Of a stretch of 64,000 bases of DNA, positions 42,756 to 51,200 are shown one piece after another (the stretch's first letter is position 1; each line of letters begins with the position of its first letter). The stretch comes from Pelagibius sp048268885. Its GTDB lineage: Bacteria; Pseudomonadota; Alphaproteobacteria; Kiloniellales; Kiloniellaceae. Below the pieces are notes generated by a model. It ran no database searches, was not told where the DNA came from, and was given only the letters and a program-made list of their open reading frames with translations. Both the position numbers and the translations under genes were made by a program. The stretch is taken from NCBI GenBank assembly GCA_048268885.1, contig JBLWUP010000005.1:62001-126000 (forward strand), read 5' to 3'.

Positions 42756-44183
42756 ATGTCTCAGCAAGATACCCAAGACCACGAACCCGAGGACCACGAG
42801 TCCGAAGATGAAGGCCCCGAGGAAGACGATTTCGGCAAGGAAGGCGATTCCAGCCTTTCCGGCCGTGTCCGGCGCTACGCCAAGGTCGGCTCCTCGGTGG
42901 GCGGCCTCGCCGCGCAGGTGGTGGGCGCGCGCTATCTGGGCATGGGCCTCGACCGCGGCAAGCATTCCTCGGATCTGAAGGCGGCGCTCGGCGGCCTCAA
43001 GGGCCCGCTGATGAAGGCGGCCCAGATCCTCGCCACCATCCCCGATGCCCTGCCCAAGGAGTACGCCGAGGAGCTGCGTCAGCTGCAGTCCAATGCGCCC
43101 GCCATGGGCTGGCCCTTCGTGAAGCGCAGGATGCGCAGCGAGCTGGGCGCGGACTGGCAGCAGAGGTTCGAGTCCTTCGAGCGCGAGGCCGCGGCCGCCG
43201 CTTCCCTCGGCCAAGTTCACCGCGCCGTGGGCCTCGACGGGCGTCCCCTGGCCTGCAAGCTGCAGTACCCGGACATGCTTTCGGCGGTGGAGGCCGACCT
43301 GCAGCAGCTGAAGGTTCTCTTCGGCATCTACCGGCGCTACGACAAGGCCATCGATCCCTCGAACATCTATCACGAGCTGGCCGAGCGCCTGCGCGAGGAG
43401 CTGGACTACGAGCGCGAAGGCCGCCACATGCAGCTCTATCAGGACATGCTGCGCGACGAGCCCGGCGTGCACGTCGCCGACCTGCTGCCGGAGCTGTCGA
43501 CCAAGCGTCTCCTGACCATGACCTGGCTGGAGGGCCGGCCGCTGCTCGACTTCGTGAAGCAGGCGAAGACGGTGGAGCAGCGCAACGCCGTCGCCATGAA
43601 CATGTTCCGCTGCTGGTACGTGCCCTTCTACTTCTACGGCATCATCCACGGCGACCCGCACCTGGGCAACTACACCATCCGCGAAGACGGCACCGTCAAC
43701 CTGCTCGACTTCGGCTGCATCCGCGTCTTCCCGCCGAAGTTCGTCGAGGGTGTCATCGATCTTTATTTCGCGCTGGAGCGCGACGACCCGGAGCTGGCGG
43801 TGGAGGCCTACCGCATCTGGGGCTTCACCAACTTGAGCAAGGACCTGCTGGCGGCGCTCAATCTTTGGGCCGCTTTCCTCTACGCGCCGCTGCTGGAGGA
43901 CAAGCCGCAGAAGATCATGGGCGAGCAGGGCAGCCTCTACGGCGCCAAGGTGGCCGGCGAGGTGCACAAGGAGTTGCGGCGTCTCGGCGGCGTGAAGCCG
44001 CCGCGTGAGTTCGTGCTCATGGACCGCGCCGCCGTCGGCCTCGGCTCGGTCTTCATGCACCTGGACGCCGAGATCAACTGGCACCAGATGTTCCACGACC
44101 TGATCCGCGACTTTGACGTCAAGGCCCTGGAAAAGCGCCAGAAGAAGGTGCTGAAGGCCAGAAACCTGCCGCTGCCGGAGTGA
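42756..44183 (+). CDS. ABC1/UbiB-family atypical kinase
   Basis: 475 residues from ATG 42756. An acidic N-terminal tail (QDTQDHEPEDHESEDEGPEEDD) precedes the ABC1 domain. The family nucleotide-loop motif KxGQ reads KAAQ here (LMKAAQILATIPDALP). An Ala-rich loop follows in REAAAAASLGQVHRA, the ion-pair Lys in LACKLQYPDM, a catalytic-loop HGDPHLGNY and the metal-binding LLDFGCIRVFPP. Such proteins are tied to quinone or isoprenoid lipid metabolism as ATPases rather than protein kinases. An in-frame upstream extension exists but lacks typical features. The gene is followed by palindromic repeat family 2. Confidence 0.9.
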   Translation: MSQQDTQDHEPEDHESEDEGPEEDDFGKEGDSSLSGRVRRYAKVGSSVGGLAAQVVGARYLGMGLDRGKHSSDLKAALGGLKGPLMKAAQILATIPDALPKEYAEELRQLQSNAPAMGWPFVKRRMRSELGADWQQRFESFEREAAAAASLGQVHRAVGLDGRPLACKLQYPDMLSAVEADLQQLKVLFGIYRRYDKAIDPSNIYHELAERLREELDYEREGRHMQLYQDMLRDEPGVHVADLLPELSTKRLLTMTWLEGRPLLDFVKQAKTVEQRNAVAMNMFRCWYVPFYFYGIIHGDPHLGNYTIREDGTVNLLDFGCIRVFPPKFVEGVIDLYFALERDDPELAVEAYRIWGFTNLSKDLLAALNLWAAFLYAPLLEDKPQKIMGEQGSLYGAKVAGEVHKELRRLGGVKPPREFVLMDRAAVGLGSVFMHLDAEINWHQMFHDLIRDFDVKALEKRQKKVLKARNLPLPE

Positions 44184-44203
44184 GGCGGCGGCGACGGCGC
44201 GTT

Positions 44204-44369
44204 CCCCCTCACCCAGCTCCGGCTAGGCTCGCTGCACTCGCCAAGCCTGCGCAACCCTCTCCCACCAGGGGAGAGGGTTTGTTTTTGATCCCTCTCCCCT
44301 GGTGGGAGAGGGTTGTGAAGCCTTAGCGAGATCGACAGATCGAGCTTAGGCGGAACTGGGTGAGGGGGG
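44204..44369. repeat. Dispersed palindromic repeat family 2, copy B
   Basis: 166 bases with nearly perfect inverted ends: CCCCCTCACCCAGCTCCG at the left and CGGAACTGGGTGAGGGGGG at the right, extending inward over CTAGGCTCG / CGAGCTTAGG. The centre is a hairpin of CCCTCTCCCACCAGGGGAGAGGG and a mirrored CCCTCTCCCCTGGTGGGAGAGGG, read in parts. Its left half matches copy A at 15449. It fills the gap between the ABC1 kinase gene and the converging low-GC gene and probably terminates both. Confidence 0.88.
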
Positions 44370-44371
44370 TG

Positions 44372-44917
44372 CTAGTTCAATTGATGAATGGCGGCGCATT
44401 CGCTTGGCCTCGGCAGGGGCAGGCCGTCGAGCAGGCCATCAGACTGCTCAGATCTTTCAGCGATATAGGATCTTTCGAGGCCGGAATGCAGAGATCGTCG
44501 AGCGTCCTCACAGGACATCTTCACAATTCCTGACGAGCACTTTAGCCCGATCAGTCTGGCGTTGGTGTCGAAGTCGATCGAAATGAATTCAAGGGTCCTC
44601 GTCGCAAAGGGAAAGCACTTTATCTCGCTTTCCTTCAAAGGCAGCCATTCAGATACGTAAATTGCACATCCCGGATTGATGCCATCCGCTATATACGCCT
44701 TCACGCGCGGCTCGTAGGCGTGATCCACGAGTTCAATGGAATCGAAGCTTAGACCTTCATCTCTCAGGAAGCCGACTGTCTGTTTGAGGCCACTGTCTTC
44801 TCTCATTCCCGCTTCGATCTTCCGCCAGACCTCGCCTTGGCAGTCGTTCAATGGTTCGGCCCGCACGCCTGTGGACTGCACGGCAATCAGAACGGTAAGC
44901 AACAGGATACAGCGCAT
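44372..44917 (-). CDS. Hypothetical exported protein, lower GC than neighbours
   Basis: 181 residues from ATG 44917 (GGGTGAGG upstream). Signal peptide: RCILLLTVLIAVQSTGVRA. The mature part has five Cys scattered through it (LNDCQGEVW, NPGCAIYVSEWLP, EIKCFPFATR, GLKCSSGIVKMSCEDA) and probably forms disulfides in the periplasm. No domain is recognised. The DNA is visibly less GC-rich than flanking genes, with many A/T third positions, which suggests recent acquisition. The stop codon touches the end of the palindromic repeat. Confidence 0.65.
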   Translation of the reverse strand: MRCILLLTVLIAVQSTGVRAEPLNDCQGEVWRKIEAGMREDSGLKQTVGFLRDEGLSFDSIELVDHAYEPRVKAYIADGINPGCAIYVSEWLPLKESEIKCFPFATRTLEFISIDFDTNARLIGLKCSSGIVKMSCEDARRSLHSGLERSYIAERSEQSDGLLDGLPLPRPSECAAIHQLN

Positions 44918-44995
44918 GGTCCTCACCCGATTGAACGGTAATCGGGTGACTATACCATGGATTGAGTTTGTCTCCAGCCTGCGCGGCCGTGTTGC

Positions 44996-46543
44996 CTACT
45001 CCGCCGCTTCGTCGCTCTGCGTGACCGCCTGGCGGGACTGCAGCCAGGCCGGGAAGAAACCGTAGGGGTCGAGCTGCGCTTTCTTGTCGTAGGCGGCGCC
45101 GCTTTCGTCCAGCAGCTTCTGCAGTTCGCCGTTCTTGTAGGCGTCGAAGGTTTCCGTGCAGCCGCCGATGAAGCTGCCGCCGACGAAGATCTGCGGGATG
45201 GTGCGGACACCGGTCTGCGCGCTGACGGCCGCTCGAACGCGCCCGCCCATGTTGCCTTCCTGCAAGGCGACCGCGTCGATGTCGACCGAGCGGTAAGCGA
45301 TGCCGAGCTTTGCGAAAAACTTGCGCACCGACCAGCAGAACTCACACCATTCCAGGGCGAACATGACCACCGGTGCCTCCGCGTCGTTCAGAACCGTCGC
45401 AAGGTAGGCCTCGGCCTCCGCATCGGCTTCCGGCTGCGCGGCAGCCTCGAGCGCTGTGGGCGTGGAGGTGGGGGCAGGCTTGGGGGCGGGGGCCGGAAGG
45501 TCGAAGCGGCAGCTCGGGGTGGATGTCGAAATTTCCATCTCTTCGCCACTCATGTCGACACCGACATGTTCGAAGAGAACGGTGGAGAGATAGCGTTCGC
45601 CGGTATCCGGAGCCATGAACAGGATGTTGCTGCCCTTCGGCGCGGTACGGGCGATCTCCAGCGCACCGGCCATGGTGGCGCCGGCGGTGACGCCGGTGAA
45701 GATGCCCTCCTTGGCGGCCAGAGCGCGGGAAAGGCGCAGCGCCTCGCTGCCGTTCACCGGGACGATGCGGTCTGTGTAATGCGCCTTCAGCGCGTCTTCC
45801 GTCAGTTTCGGAATGAAGTCCGGGCTCCAGCCCTGCATGGGGTGTGGCCGCGCGGAAGGGTGGCTGTCGGCCGGCTTGCCGTCGGCGCCGCGCAGCTGGC
45901 CGATGCCGCTGCCCAGGACCTGTGCGTTGTCCGGCTCGCAGAGGATGATCTGCGTCTTGGGGCTCTCCGCCTTCAGTACGCGCGAGACGCCTTTCAGCGT
46001 GCCGCCGGTGCCGGCCCCGGTCACCCAGTAGTCGAGTCCGACGTCGGCGAAGTCGGCGAGGATCTCCCGCGCCGTGGTGCGTGAGTGAAAGTCGGCGTTG
46101 GCCTCATTGTCGAACTGGTTGCAGACGAACCAGCCGTGCCTTGCCGCCAGCTCGTTCACCTTGTTCAGCATGCCCATGCCGCGCTCGGCAGCCGGCGTCA
46201 GCACGACCTTGGCACCGAGGAAGCGCATCAGCTTGCGCCGTTCGATGCTGAAGGCCTCCGACATGACGATGACCAGGGGATAGCCCTTCTGGGCGCAGAC
46301 CATGGCGAGGCCGATGCCGGTGTTACCGCTGGTCGCCTCGATGACCGTCTGTCCGGGCTTCAACGCGCCGCGGCGCTCGGCATCCTCGATGACCCCCAAC
46401 GCCAGACGGTCCTTCACCGACCCCAGGGGGTTGAAGGATTCCAGTTTGGCGTAGAGGTTGACGCCTTCCGGTGCCAGGTTGTTGATCCGCACCGCCGGCG
46501 TATTGCCGACGGTCTCCAGGATTGATTCGTACCTGCGTGACAT
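44996..46543 (-). CDS. Cysteine synthase fused to a C-terminal glutaredoxin domain
   Basis: 515 residues in two parts. Residues 1-335 form an O-acetylserine sulfhydrylase: PLP Lys in NPLGSVKDRL (K44), the substrate loop TSGNTG (71-76), GAGTGGTLKGV and ALAAKEGIFTGVTAGA. After a Pro/Ala-rich linker (LPAPAPKPAPTSTPTALEAA), residues 385-490 form a glutaredoxin with ALEWCEFCWSV (C400, C403), the cis-Pro TGVRTIPQIFVGG and GGCTETFDAY. The first domain makes cysteine from O-acetylserine and sulfide; the second may reduce a thiol or polysulfide donor for it, or protect the active site. A perfect palindrome at 46615 may be an operator. Confidence 0.93.
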   Translation of the reverse strand: MSRRYESILETVGNTPAVRINNLAPEGVNLYAKLESFNPLGSVKDRLALGVIEDAERRGALKPGQTVIEATSGNTGIGLAMVCAQKGYPLVIVMSEAFSIERRKLMRFLGAKVVLTPAAERGMGMLNKVNELAARHGWFVCNQFDNEANADFHSRTTAREILADFADVGLDYWVTGAGTGGTLKGVSRVLKAESPKTQIILCEPDNAQVLGSGIGQLRGADGKPADSHPSARPHPMQGWSPDFIPKLTEDALKAHYTDRIVPVNGSEALRLSRALAAKEGIFTGVTAGATMAGALEIARTAPKGSNILFMAPDTGERYLSTVLFEHVGVDMSGEEMEISTSTPSCRFDLPAPAPKPAPTSTPTALEAAAQPEADAEAEAYLATVLNDAEAPVVMFALEWCEFCWSVRKFFAKLGIAYRSVDIDAVALQEGNMGGRVRAAVSAQTGVRTIPQIFVGGSFIGGCTETFDAYKNGELQKLLDESGAAYDKKAQLDPYGFFPAWLQSRQAVTQSDEAAE

Positions 46544-46614
46544 CTGATTTCTCCGCTTGGCTCAGCCCGGACGCGTGGAGCGCCATTTGCGGTCGGCACT
46601 GCGGCGAGGGCAAG

Positions 46615-46628
46615 GTTTCAATTGAAAC
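46615..46628. promoter_or_regulatory. Perfect palindrome upstream of the cysteine synthase fusion gene
   Basis: GTTTCAATTGAAAC, a perfect 14-bp palindrome about 72 bases upstream of the start of the fusion gene, followed 8 bases later by CTGAAACCGAATTG, which repeats its half-sites. Possible binding site for a sulfur- or redox-responsive regulator; the regulator is not in this window. Confidence 0.5.
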
Positions 46629-46674
46629 AGTTCGCTGAAACCGAATTGACACCTCAAGGGTGGGCCGTGCGGCG

Positions 46675-46709
46675 CCGGGTCCCGGCGGAGAACGGGGGGG
46701 CGGACCCGG
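46675..46709. terminator. GC-rich hairpin downstream of the RND gene
   Basis: CCGGGTCC pairs with GGACCCGG around a 19-base G-rich loop. It sits just past the vestigial CTAG element on the minus strand and may end transcription of the RND operon; there is no T-tract. Confidence 0.45.
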
Positions 46710-46717
46710 AGGTTTGG

Positions 46718-46740
46718 CTAGATCGGATTCACACGTCTAG
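46718..46740. repeat. 23-bp vestige of the CTAG-bounded hairpin element
   Basis: A short CTAG-bounded unit whose interior, AGATCGGATTCACACGT, is the exact reverse complement of the right arm of the left hairpin in the 141-bp elements (ACGTGTGAATCCGATCT). As in the full copies, the CTAG at one end contains the stop codon of the adjoining gene (RND transporter, GAC TAG). It looks like an internally deleted relic, or a solo end. Confidence 0.75.
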
Positions 46741-49700
46741 TCCGCTGCCGAGGCCTGCGGCGGCGTCTCGGGCTCTTTCTTCTTCCGCTTGCCGCCGAAC
46801 TCCGCCAGGCGCTGCATCACCACGTAGAAGGCCGGGGTGAAGGTCAGCGACATGATCGTCGCGGCCAGCATGCCGCCGACCACCGCCGTGCCGATGGCCT
46901 GGCGGCTGGCGGCGCCGGCACCGGCGGCCACCACCAGCGGCATGAAGCCGGCGATGGAGGAGATCGCGGTCATCAGGATCGGCCGGAAACGCAGCTTGGC
47001 CGCCGAGACGGCGGCCTCCGAGATCGATTTGCCGGCCTCGTGCTCGGCCTTGGCGAACTCGACGATCAGGATGGCGTTCTTGCTGGCCAGGCCGATCAGC
47101 AGGACGATGCCGATCTGGGTGTAGACGTTGTTGTCGAACTGGCGCGCCAGCAAGGCGGCGATGGTGCCCAGGAGGGCCAGCGGCACCACCAGGATGACGG
47201 CCGTCGGCATGGCCCAGCTCTCGTACTGCGCGGCCAGCACCAGGAAGACCAGGACGATCGCCAGGGCGAAGACCAGGATGGATTCCGCGCCCACCCGCCT
47301 CTCCTGGAAGGAGATGCCGGTCCACTCGAAGCCCATGGAGGCGGGCAGCTTGGTCTCGGCGAGCTGCTCCATGAGATCGAGGGCCTGCCCCGAGGAATAA
47401 CCCGCCGCCGCCTCACCGGTGATGCTGGCGCTGGGATAGAGGTTGTAGCGCAGCACCGTCTGCGGGCCGAGGACCTCGTCGACCCGCACCAGGGTGCCCA
47501 GCGGCACCATGTCGCCGTGGGTGTTGCGCACCTCCAGGCGGCGGATGTCCTCCGGCTCGATGCGGTAGCGGTGGTCGGCCTGCACCTTGACCTGCCAGGT
47601 CCGCCCGAACTTGTTGAAGTCGTTCACGTAGGCCGAGCCGAGATAGGTTTGTAGCGCGCCGAAGACCCCGTCGAGGGAAACCTGCAGCGACTTGGCCTTC
47701 ACGCGGTCGACTTCGGCGAAGAGCTGCGGCACGTCGGCGCGGAAGGTGGAGTTGAGGTTGGAGAGGCCGCTCTGGGCGTTGCCGTCGGCCAGGATCTCCT
47801 GGGTCATGCGCTGCAGTTCCTGCAGGCCCACGCCGCCCCGATCCTGCAGCTGCATCTGAAAGCCGCCGGCGACGCCAAGCCCGGGAATGGACGGCGGCGG
47901 GAAGGCGAAGATGATGGCTTCCTGAATCTGGCGGAAGGCGCCCTGCAGGCGGCCGAGGATGGCCTGTTGGGTGAGGCTCGGGTCCTGGCGCTCTTCCCAG
48001 GGCGTCATGGTGATGAAGACGGTGGCGGCGTTGGAGGCATTGGTGCCGTCGATCATCGAGTAGCCGCCGAGAGCGACCCAGTTCTCGACGCCGGGCATGT
48101 CCGCGAGGATGCCGTCGATCCGGTTGAGAACCGCGTCTGTGCGCTCCAGGGAGGCGGCGTTGGGCAACTGCACGGCGGTGATCACGTAGCCCTGGTCCTC
48201 GACGGGCAGGAAAGCGGTCGGCAGCTTGCCGAACTGCCAGCCGGTCAGGGCGAAGAGCCCGAGGAACAGCAGCATGACCAGGGCCGTCACCCGCACCAGC
48301 TTCTGCACCATCGCCGAATAGCCGCTCTCCGCCATGGCGAAGGCCCTATCGAAACCTCGGAAGAAGGCGTTCTTCTTCGCCTTCGGCGGGCGCAGCAGCA
48401 GGGCGGCCAGCGCTGGGCTCATGGTCAGGGCGTTGATCGAGCTGAACACCGTGGCCACGGCGATCGTCACCGCGAACTGGCGGTACATCTCGCCGGTGAT
48501 GCCGGGCAGGAAGGCGGCGGGCACGAAGACCGCGAGCAGCACCAGGGTGGTGGCGATGACCGGTCCGGAGACCTCCTGCATCGCCAGTATCGCCGCTTCC
48601 CGCGCCTTCATGCCGCGTTCGATGTGGGCGGTCGTTGCCTCGACGACCACGATGGCGTCGTCCACCACGATGCCGATGGCCAGCACCAGCCCGAAGAGCG
48701 TCAGCATGTTGAGCGAGAAGCCCAGGACGCCCATGACTGCGAAGGTGCCGATCAGCGACACCGGGATGGTGACGGCCGGGACCAGCGTCGCGCGCCAGTC
48801 CTGCAGGAAGAGGAAGAGCACCAGGAAGACCAGTCCCGCCGCCTGGAACAGGGTGATGTAGACCTCTTCGATCGATTTCTGGACGAAGATCGTGGTGTCG
48901 TAGGGAACCTGGTAGCTCATGCCGCTGGGAAAGCGGCTGGCCAGATCCTCCATGGTGGCGCGCACCTGGGCGGCGACGTCCAGGGCGTTGGCGCCGGGCA
49001 GCTGGTACACAGCGACGGCGGCCGAGGGCGAGCCGTTGAGCGCGGCGTTGACGTCGTAGCTCTTGCCGCCCAACTCCACCCGGGCGATGTCCTTCAGGTA
49101 GATGGTGCCGCCGTCTTCGGCATAGCGGATGACGATGTTCTCGAACTGCTGGATGTCGACCAGGCGGCCCAGCACGTTGACCGTGTACTGGAAGGACTGG
49201 CCGCTGGGCACCGGCGGCTGGCCGATCTGCCCGGCGGCCACCTGGACATTCTGCTCGCGGATCGCCGCGAGCACGTCGCCGGTCGTCAGGCCACGCGCCT
49301 TGAGGCTCGGCGGGTCGAGCCAGATGCGCATGGAATAATCGCTGGGCGGGAAGATGAAGACCTCGCCGACGCCCGGAATGCGGCTCAGGGTGTCGCGGAG
49401 GTTGAGGGTGGCGTAGTTGCTGAGGAAAATCTCGTCGTGCAGCGGGTCCTCGGAAGTCAGCGCGATGAAGAGGATGATGTTGCTGGACTTCTTCTTGGTG
49501 CTGACGCCCTGGCGCGTGACCTCTTCCGGCAGGCTGGACTCGGCCAGCGACACCCGGTTCTGCACCAGGATCTGGGCGAGGTCGAGGTCGCTGCCCACCT
49601 CGAAGCTGACGGTCAGGTTGTAGGAGCCGTCGTTGGCGCTGGTCGAGGACATATAGATCATGTTCTCGACGCCGTTGACCTGCTGCTCGATCGGCGCGGC

Positions 49701-49886
49701 GACGGTCTCCGCCACCACTTCGGCGTTGGCGCCGGGATAGGCCGCCGAGACCTGCACGGTCGGCGGGGTGATCTGCGGGAACTGCTCGATCGGCAGGGTG
49801 CCCAGCGTCACCACGCCGGCGATGACGATGATGATGGAAATGACCGAGGCGAAAATGGGGCGGTGGATGAAGAACTGGGAAAGCAT
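46737..49886 (-). CDS. RND efflux transporter (AcrB/MexF-like)
   Basis: 1049 residues, the standard length for a hydrophobe/amphiphile efflux RND pump. The N-terminus MLSQFFIHRPIFASVISIII is typical, the proton-relay Asp pair is in GIVVDDAIVVVEATTAHIE (helix 4), and the second half repeats the fold with RQAIGTAVVGGMLAATIMSL. A large periplasmic porter/docking region follows each first helix. The pump takes substrates from the inner membrane or periplasm and passes them to an outer-membrane channel. The membrane-fusion adaptor gene lies 15 bases upstream; no outer membrane factor gene is in the window. Its stop TAG belongs to the vestigial CTAG element. Confidence 0.95.
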   Translation of the reverse strand: MLSQFFIHRPIFASVISIIIVIAGVVTLGTLPIEQFPQITPPTVQVSAAYPGANAEVVAETVAAPIEQQVNGVENMIYMSSTSANDGSYNLTVSFEVGSDLDLAQILVQNRVSLAESSLPEEVTRQGVSTKKKSSNIILFIALTSEDPLHDEIFLSNYATLNLRDTLSRIPGVGEVFIFPPSDYSMRIWLDPPSLKARGLTTGDVLAAIREQNVQVAAGQIGQPPVPSGQSFQYTVNVLGRLVDIQQFENIVIRYAEDGGTIYLKDIARVELGGKSYDVNAALNGSPSAAVAVYQLPGANALDVAAQVRATMEDLASRFPSGMSYQVPYDTTIFVQKSIEEVYITLFQAAGLVFLVLFLFLQDWRATLVPAVTIPVSLIGTFAVMGVLGFSLNMLTLFGLVLAIGIVVDDAIVVVEATTAHIERGMKAREAAILAMQEVSGPVIATTLVLLAVFVPAAFLPGITGEMYRQFAVTIAVATVFSSINALTMSPALAALLLRPPKAKKNAFFRGFDRAFAMAESGYSAMVQKLVRVTALVMLLFLGLFALTGWQFGKLPTAFLPVEDQGYVITAVQLPNAASLERTDAVLNRIDGILADMPGVENWVALGGYSMIDGTNASNAATVFITMTPWEERQDPSLTQQAILGRLQGAFRQIQEAIIFAFPPPSIPGLGVAGGFQMQLQDRGGVGLQELQRMTQEILADGNAQSGLSNLNSTFRADVPQLFAEVDRVKAKSLQVSLDGVFGALQTYLGSAYVNDFNKFGRTWQVKVQADHRYRIEPEDIRRLEVRNTHGDMVPLGTLVRVDEVLGPQTVLRYNLYPSASITGEAAAGYSSGQALDLMEQLAETKLPASMGFEWTGISFQERRVGAESILVFALAIVLVFLVLAAQYESWAMPTAVILVVPLALLGTIAALLARQFDNNVYTQIGIVLLIGLASKNAILIVEFAKAEHEAGKSISEAAVSAAKLRFRPILMTAISSIAGFMPLVVAAGAGAASRQAIGTAVVGGMLAATIMSLTFTPAFYVVMQRLAEFGGKRKKKEPETPPQASAAD

Positions 49887-49901
49887 CTTCGCCGCCGACC
49901 C

Positions 49902-51086
49902 TTATTCGGCCGCTTTACTGGTCTGTTGGCCGGACGGGCCGAGGGCCGATGCCGTGTAGGCGGCCATTTCGGCCTCTTCCGGATCCACCTTGGCGCCGTC
50001 GCGGGCGCGCTGAACGCCGTTGACCACGACCTTTTCGCCCGCGGCGAGGCCGTCCTCGATGACGCGCAGCCCGTCTATCAGCTGTCCGGTGACGACGGGG
50101 CGTTTCACGATGACGTTTTCCGCGCCCAGCACATAGAGGTAGCGGCCGCCCTGGTCCAGACCGATGGCCCGCTCGGTGACCAGGGGAATGTCCTGGCGCT
50201 GAGACAGTGGAATGCGCAGCCGCACGAAGAGGCCGGAGATCAAAGGCGCCTGGGGCGGCGGATTGGCGAAGCGGGCGCGCAGTTGCAGGGTCCCGGTATC
50301 CGGGTTCAGGGCCGATTCGGCGAAGTCCAGCACCCCTTTGAAAGGATAGTCCTGTTGGTCGCCGGTGGACATCTCGACCTGGAAGTCGCCGCGGCCTTCC
50401 GCCGCTTCGGTGTCTCCCTCGGCGCGCATGCGCTCCATGACCACCAGCAGATCGCGCTCGTTGATGGTGAAATAGACGTACATGGGGTCGCTGTCGGTGA
50501 TGGTGGCCAGGTGCGTGGCCCCCTCTTCGCCGACCAGGTTGCCGGCGTCCACCAGGTTGCGCCCGATGCGGCCTTTGATCGGCGCGCGGATGTCGGTGTA
50601 CTCAAGGTTCAGCTCGGCCTGCTGCAGGGCGGCTTCCTTGACCGAAACGTCGGCGGCCGCGCTGCGGGCGGTGGCCTCGGCCTCGTCCAGTTTGGCTTGG
50701 GAGACGTTGCCGCGCTTGATCAGCTCCTTGGCGCGTTCCAGCGCCTTGTCGGCCTCGATCTTCTGGGCCTTTGCGCTTTGCAGTTGCGCCTCGGCGATCT
50801 CCAGGTCCGCCTGGTATTCGCGCTGGTCGATGATGAACAGGGGCGCGCCCGCCTCGATGTAGGTGCCGGGCTCGAAGGAAAGGGTCTGCAGGGTTCCGGG
50901 AACGCGGGCCCGCACGTCGACCACCGCCGCGGCTTGCGTGGTGCCGGTGAAGTAGAGGTAGTCGGTGATCTCCTGAACTGCCGGGGCGGCGACGGTCACC
51001 TTGGGCGGCGGCGGCTCGACATAGGTGTTGCCGTCTTCGCAGGCCGTCAGAGCCAGCAGGACGCAAACCGCGGGTAGGAATCGCAT
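49902..51086 (-). CDS. RND periplasmic adaptor lipoprotein (AcrA-like)
   Basis: 394 residues from ATG 51086, chosen because it gives a lipoprotein signal with lipobox LALTAC (C16). The beta-barrel/lipoyl parts show YFTGTTQAAAVVDVRARVPG and FEPGTYIEAGAPLFIIDQRE, then a coiled-coil hairpin (LEIAEAQLQSAKAQKIEADK onward) and the returning lipoyl half YTDIRAPIKGRIGRN. LITGR-like membrane proximal segments end the protein. It bridges the RND pump and an outer membrane channel. Operon order adaptor-pump is the usual one; there is no adjacent TetR or two-component regulator. Confidence 0.94.
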   Translation of the reverse strand: MRFLPAVCVLLALTACEDGNTYVEPPPPKVTVAAPAVQEITDYLYFTGTTQAAAVVDVRARVPGTLQTLSFEPGTYIEAGAPLFIIDQREYQADLEIAEAQLQSAKAQKIEADKALERAKELIKRGNVSQAKLDEAEATARSAAADVSVKEAALQQAELNLEYTDIRAPIKGRIGRNLVDAGNLVGEEGATHLATITDSDPMYVYFTINERDLLVVMERMRAEGDTEAAEGRGDFQVEMSTGDQQDYPFKGVLDFAESALNPDTGTLQLRARFANPPPQAPLISGLFVRLRIPLSQRQDIPLVTERAIGLDQGGRYLYVLGAENVIVKRPVVTGQLIDGLRVIEDGLAAGEKVVVNGVQRARDGAKVDPEEAEMAAYTASALGPSGQQTSKAAE

Positions 51087-51171
51087 TATGGCCACCGGGT
51101 CGCAGTGAACGCGCAATCTTCTCCGGTAGTTTAGCGCAGAGTTAAGCGGGCTGGCTATCAGTCCTTCTAAA

Positions 51172-51200
51172 TAAAACAGCTAGCCAAGTGAAACGGCTAG
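51172..51200 (-). terminator. Intrinsic terminator overlapping the exonuclease stop codon
   Basis: On the minus strand, CTAGCC and GGCTAG pair around GTTTCACTT and are followed by CTGTTTTATTT. The TAG stop of the exonuclease gene is part of the stem, and both stem ends are CTAG. Confidence 0.78.

Noticed and set aside
47967..51077. A 1036-codon open frame opposite the RND pump and adaptor genes
   Set aside because: Low-complexity His/Gly/Asp-rich translation, no start signal, and complete overlap with two genes that carry clear motifs.
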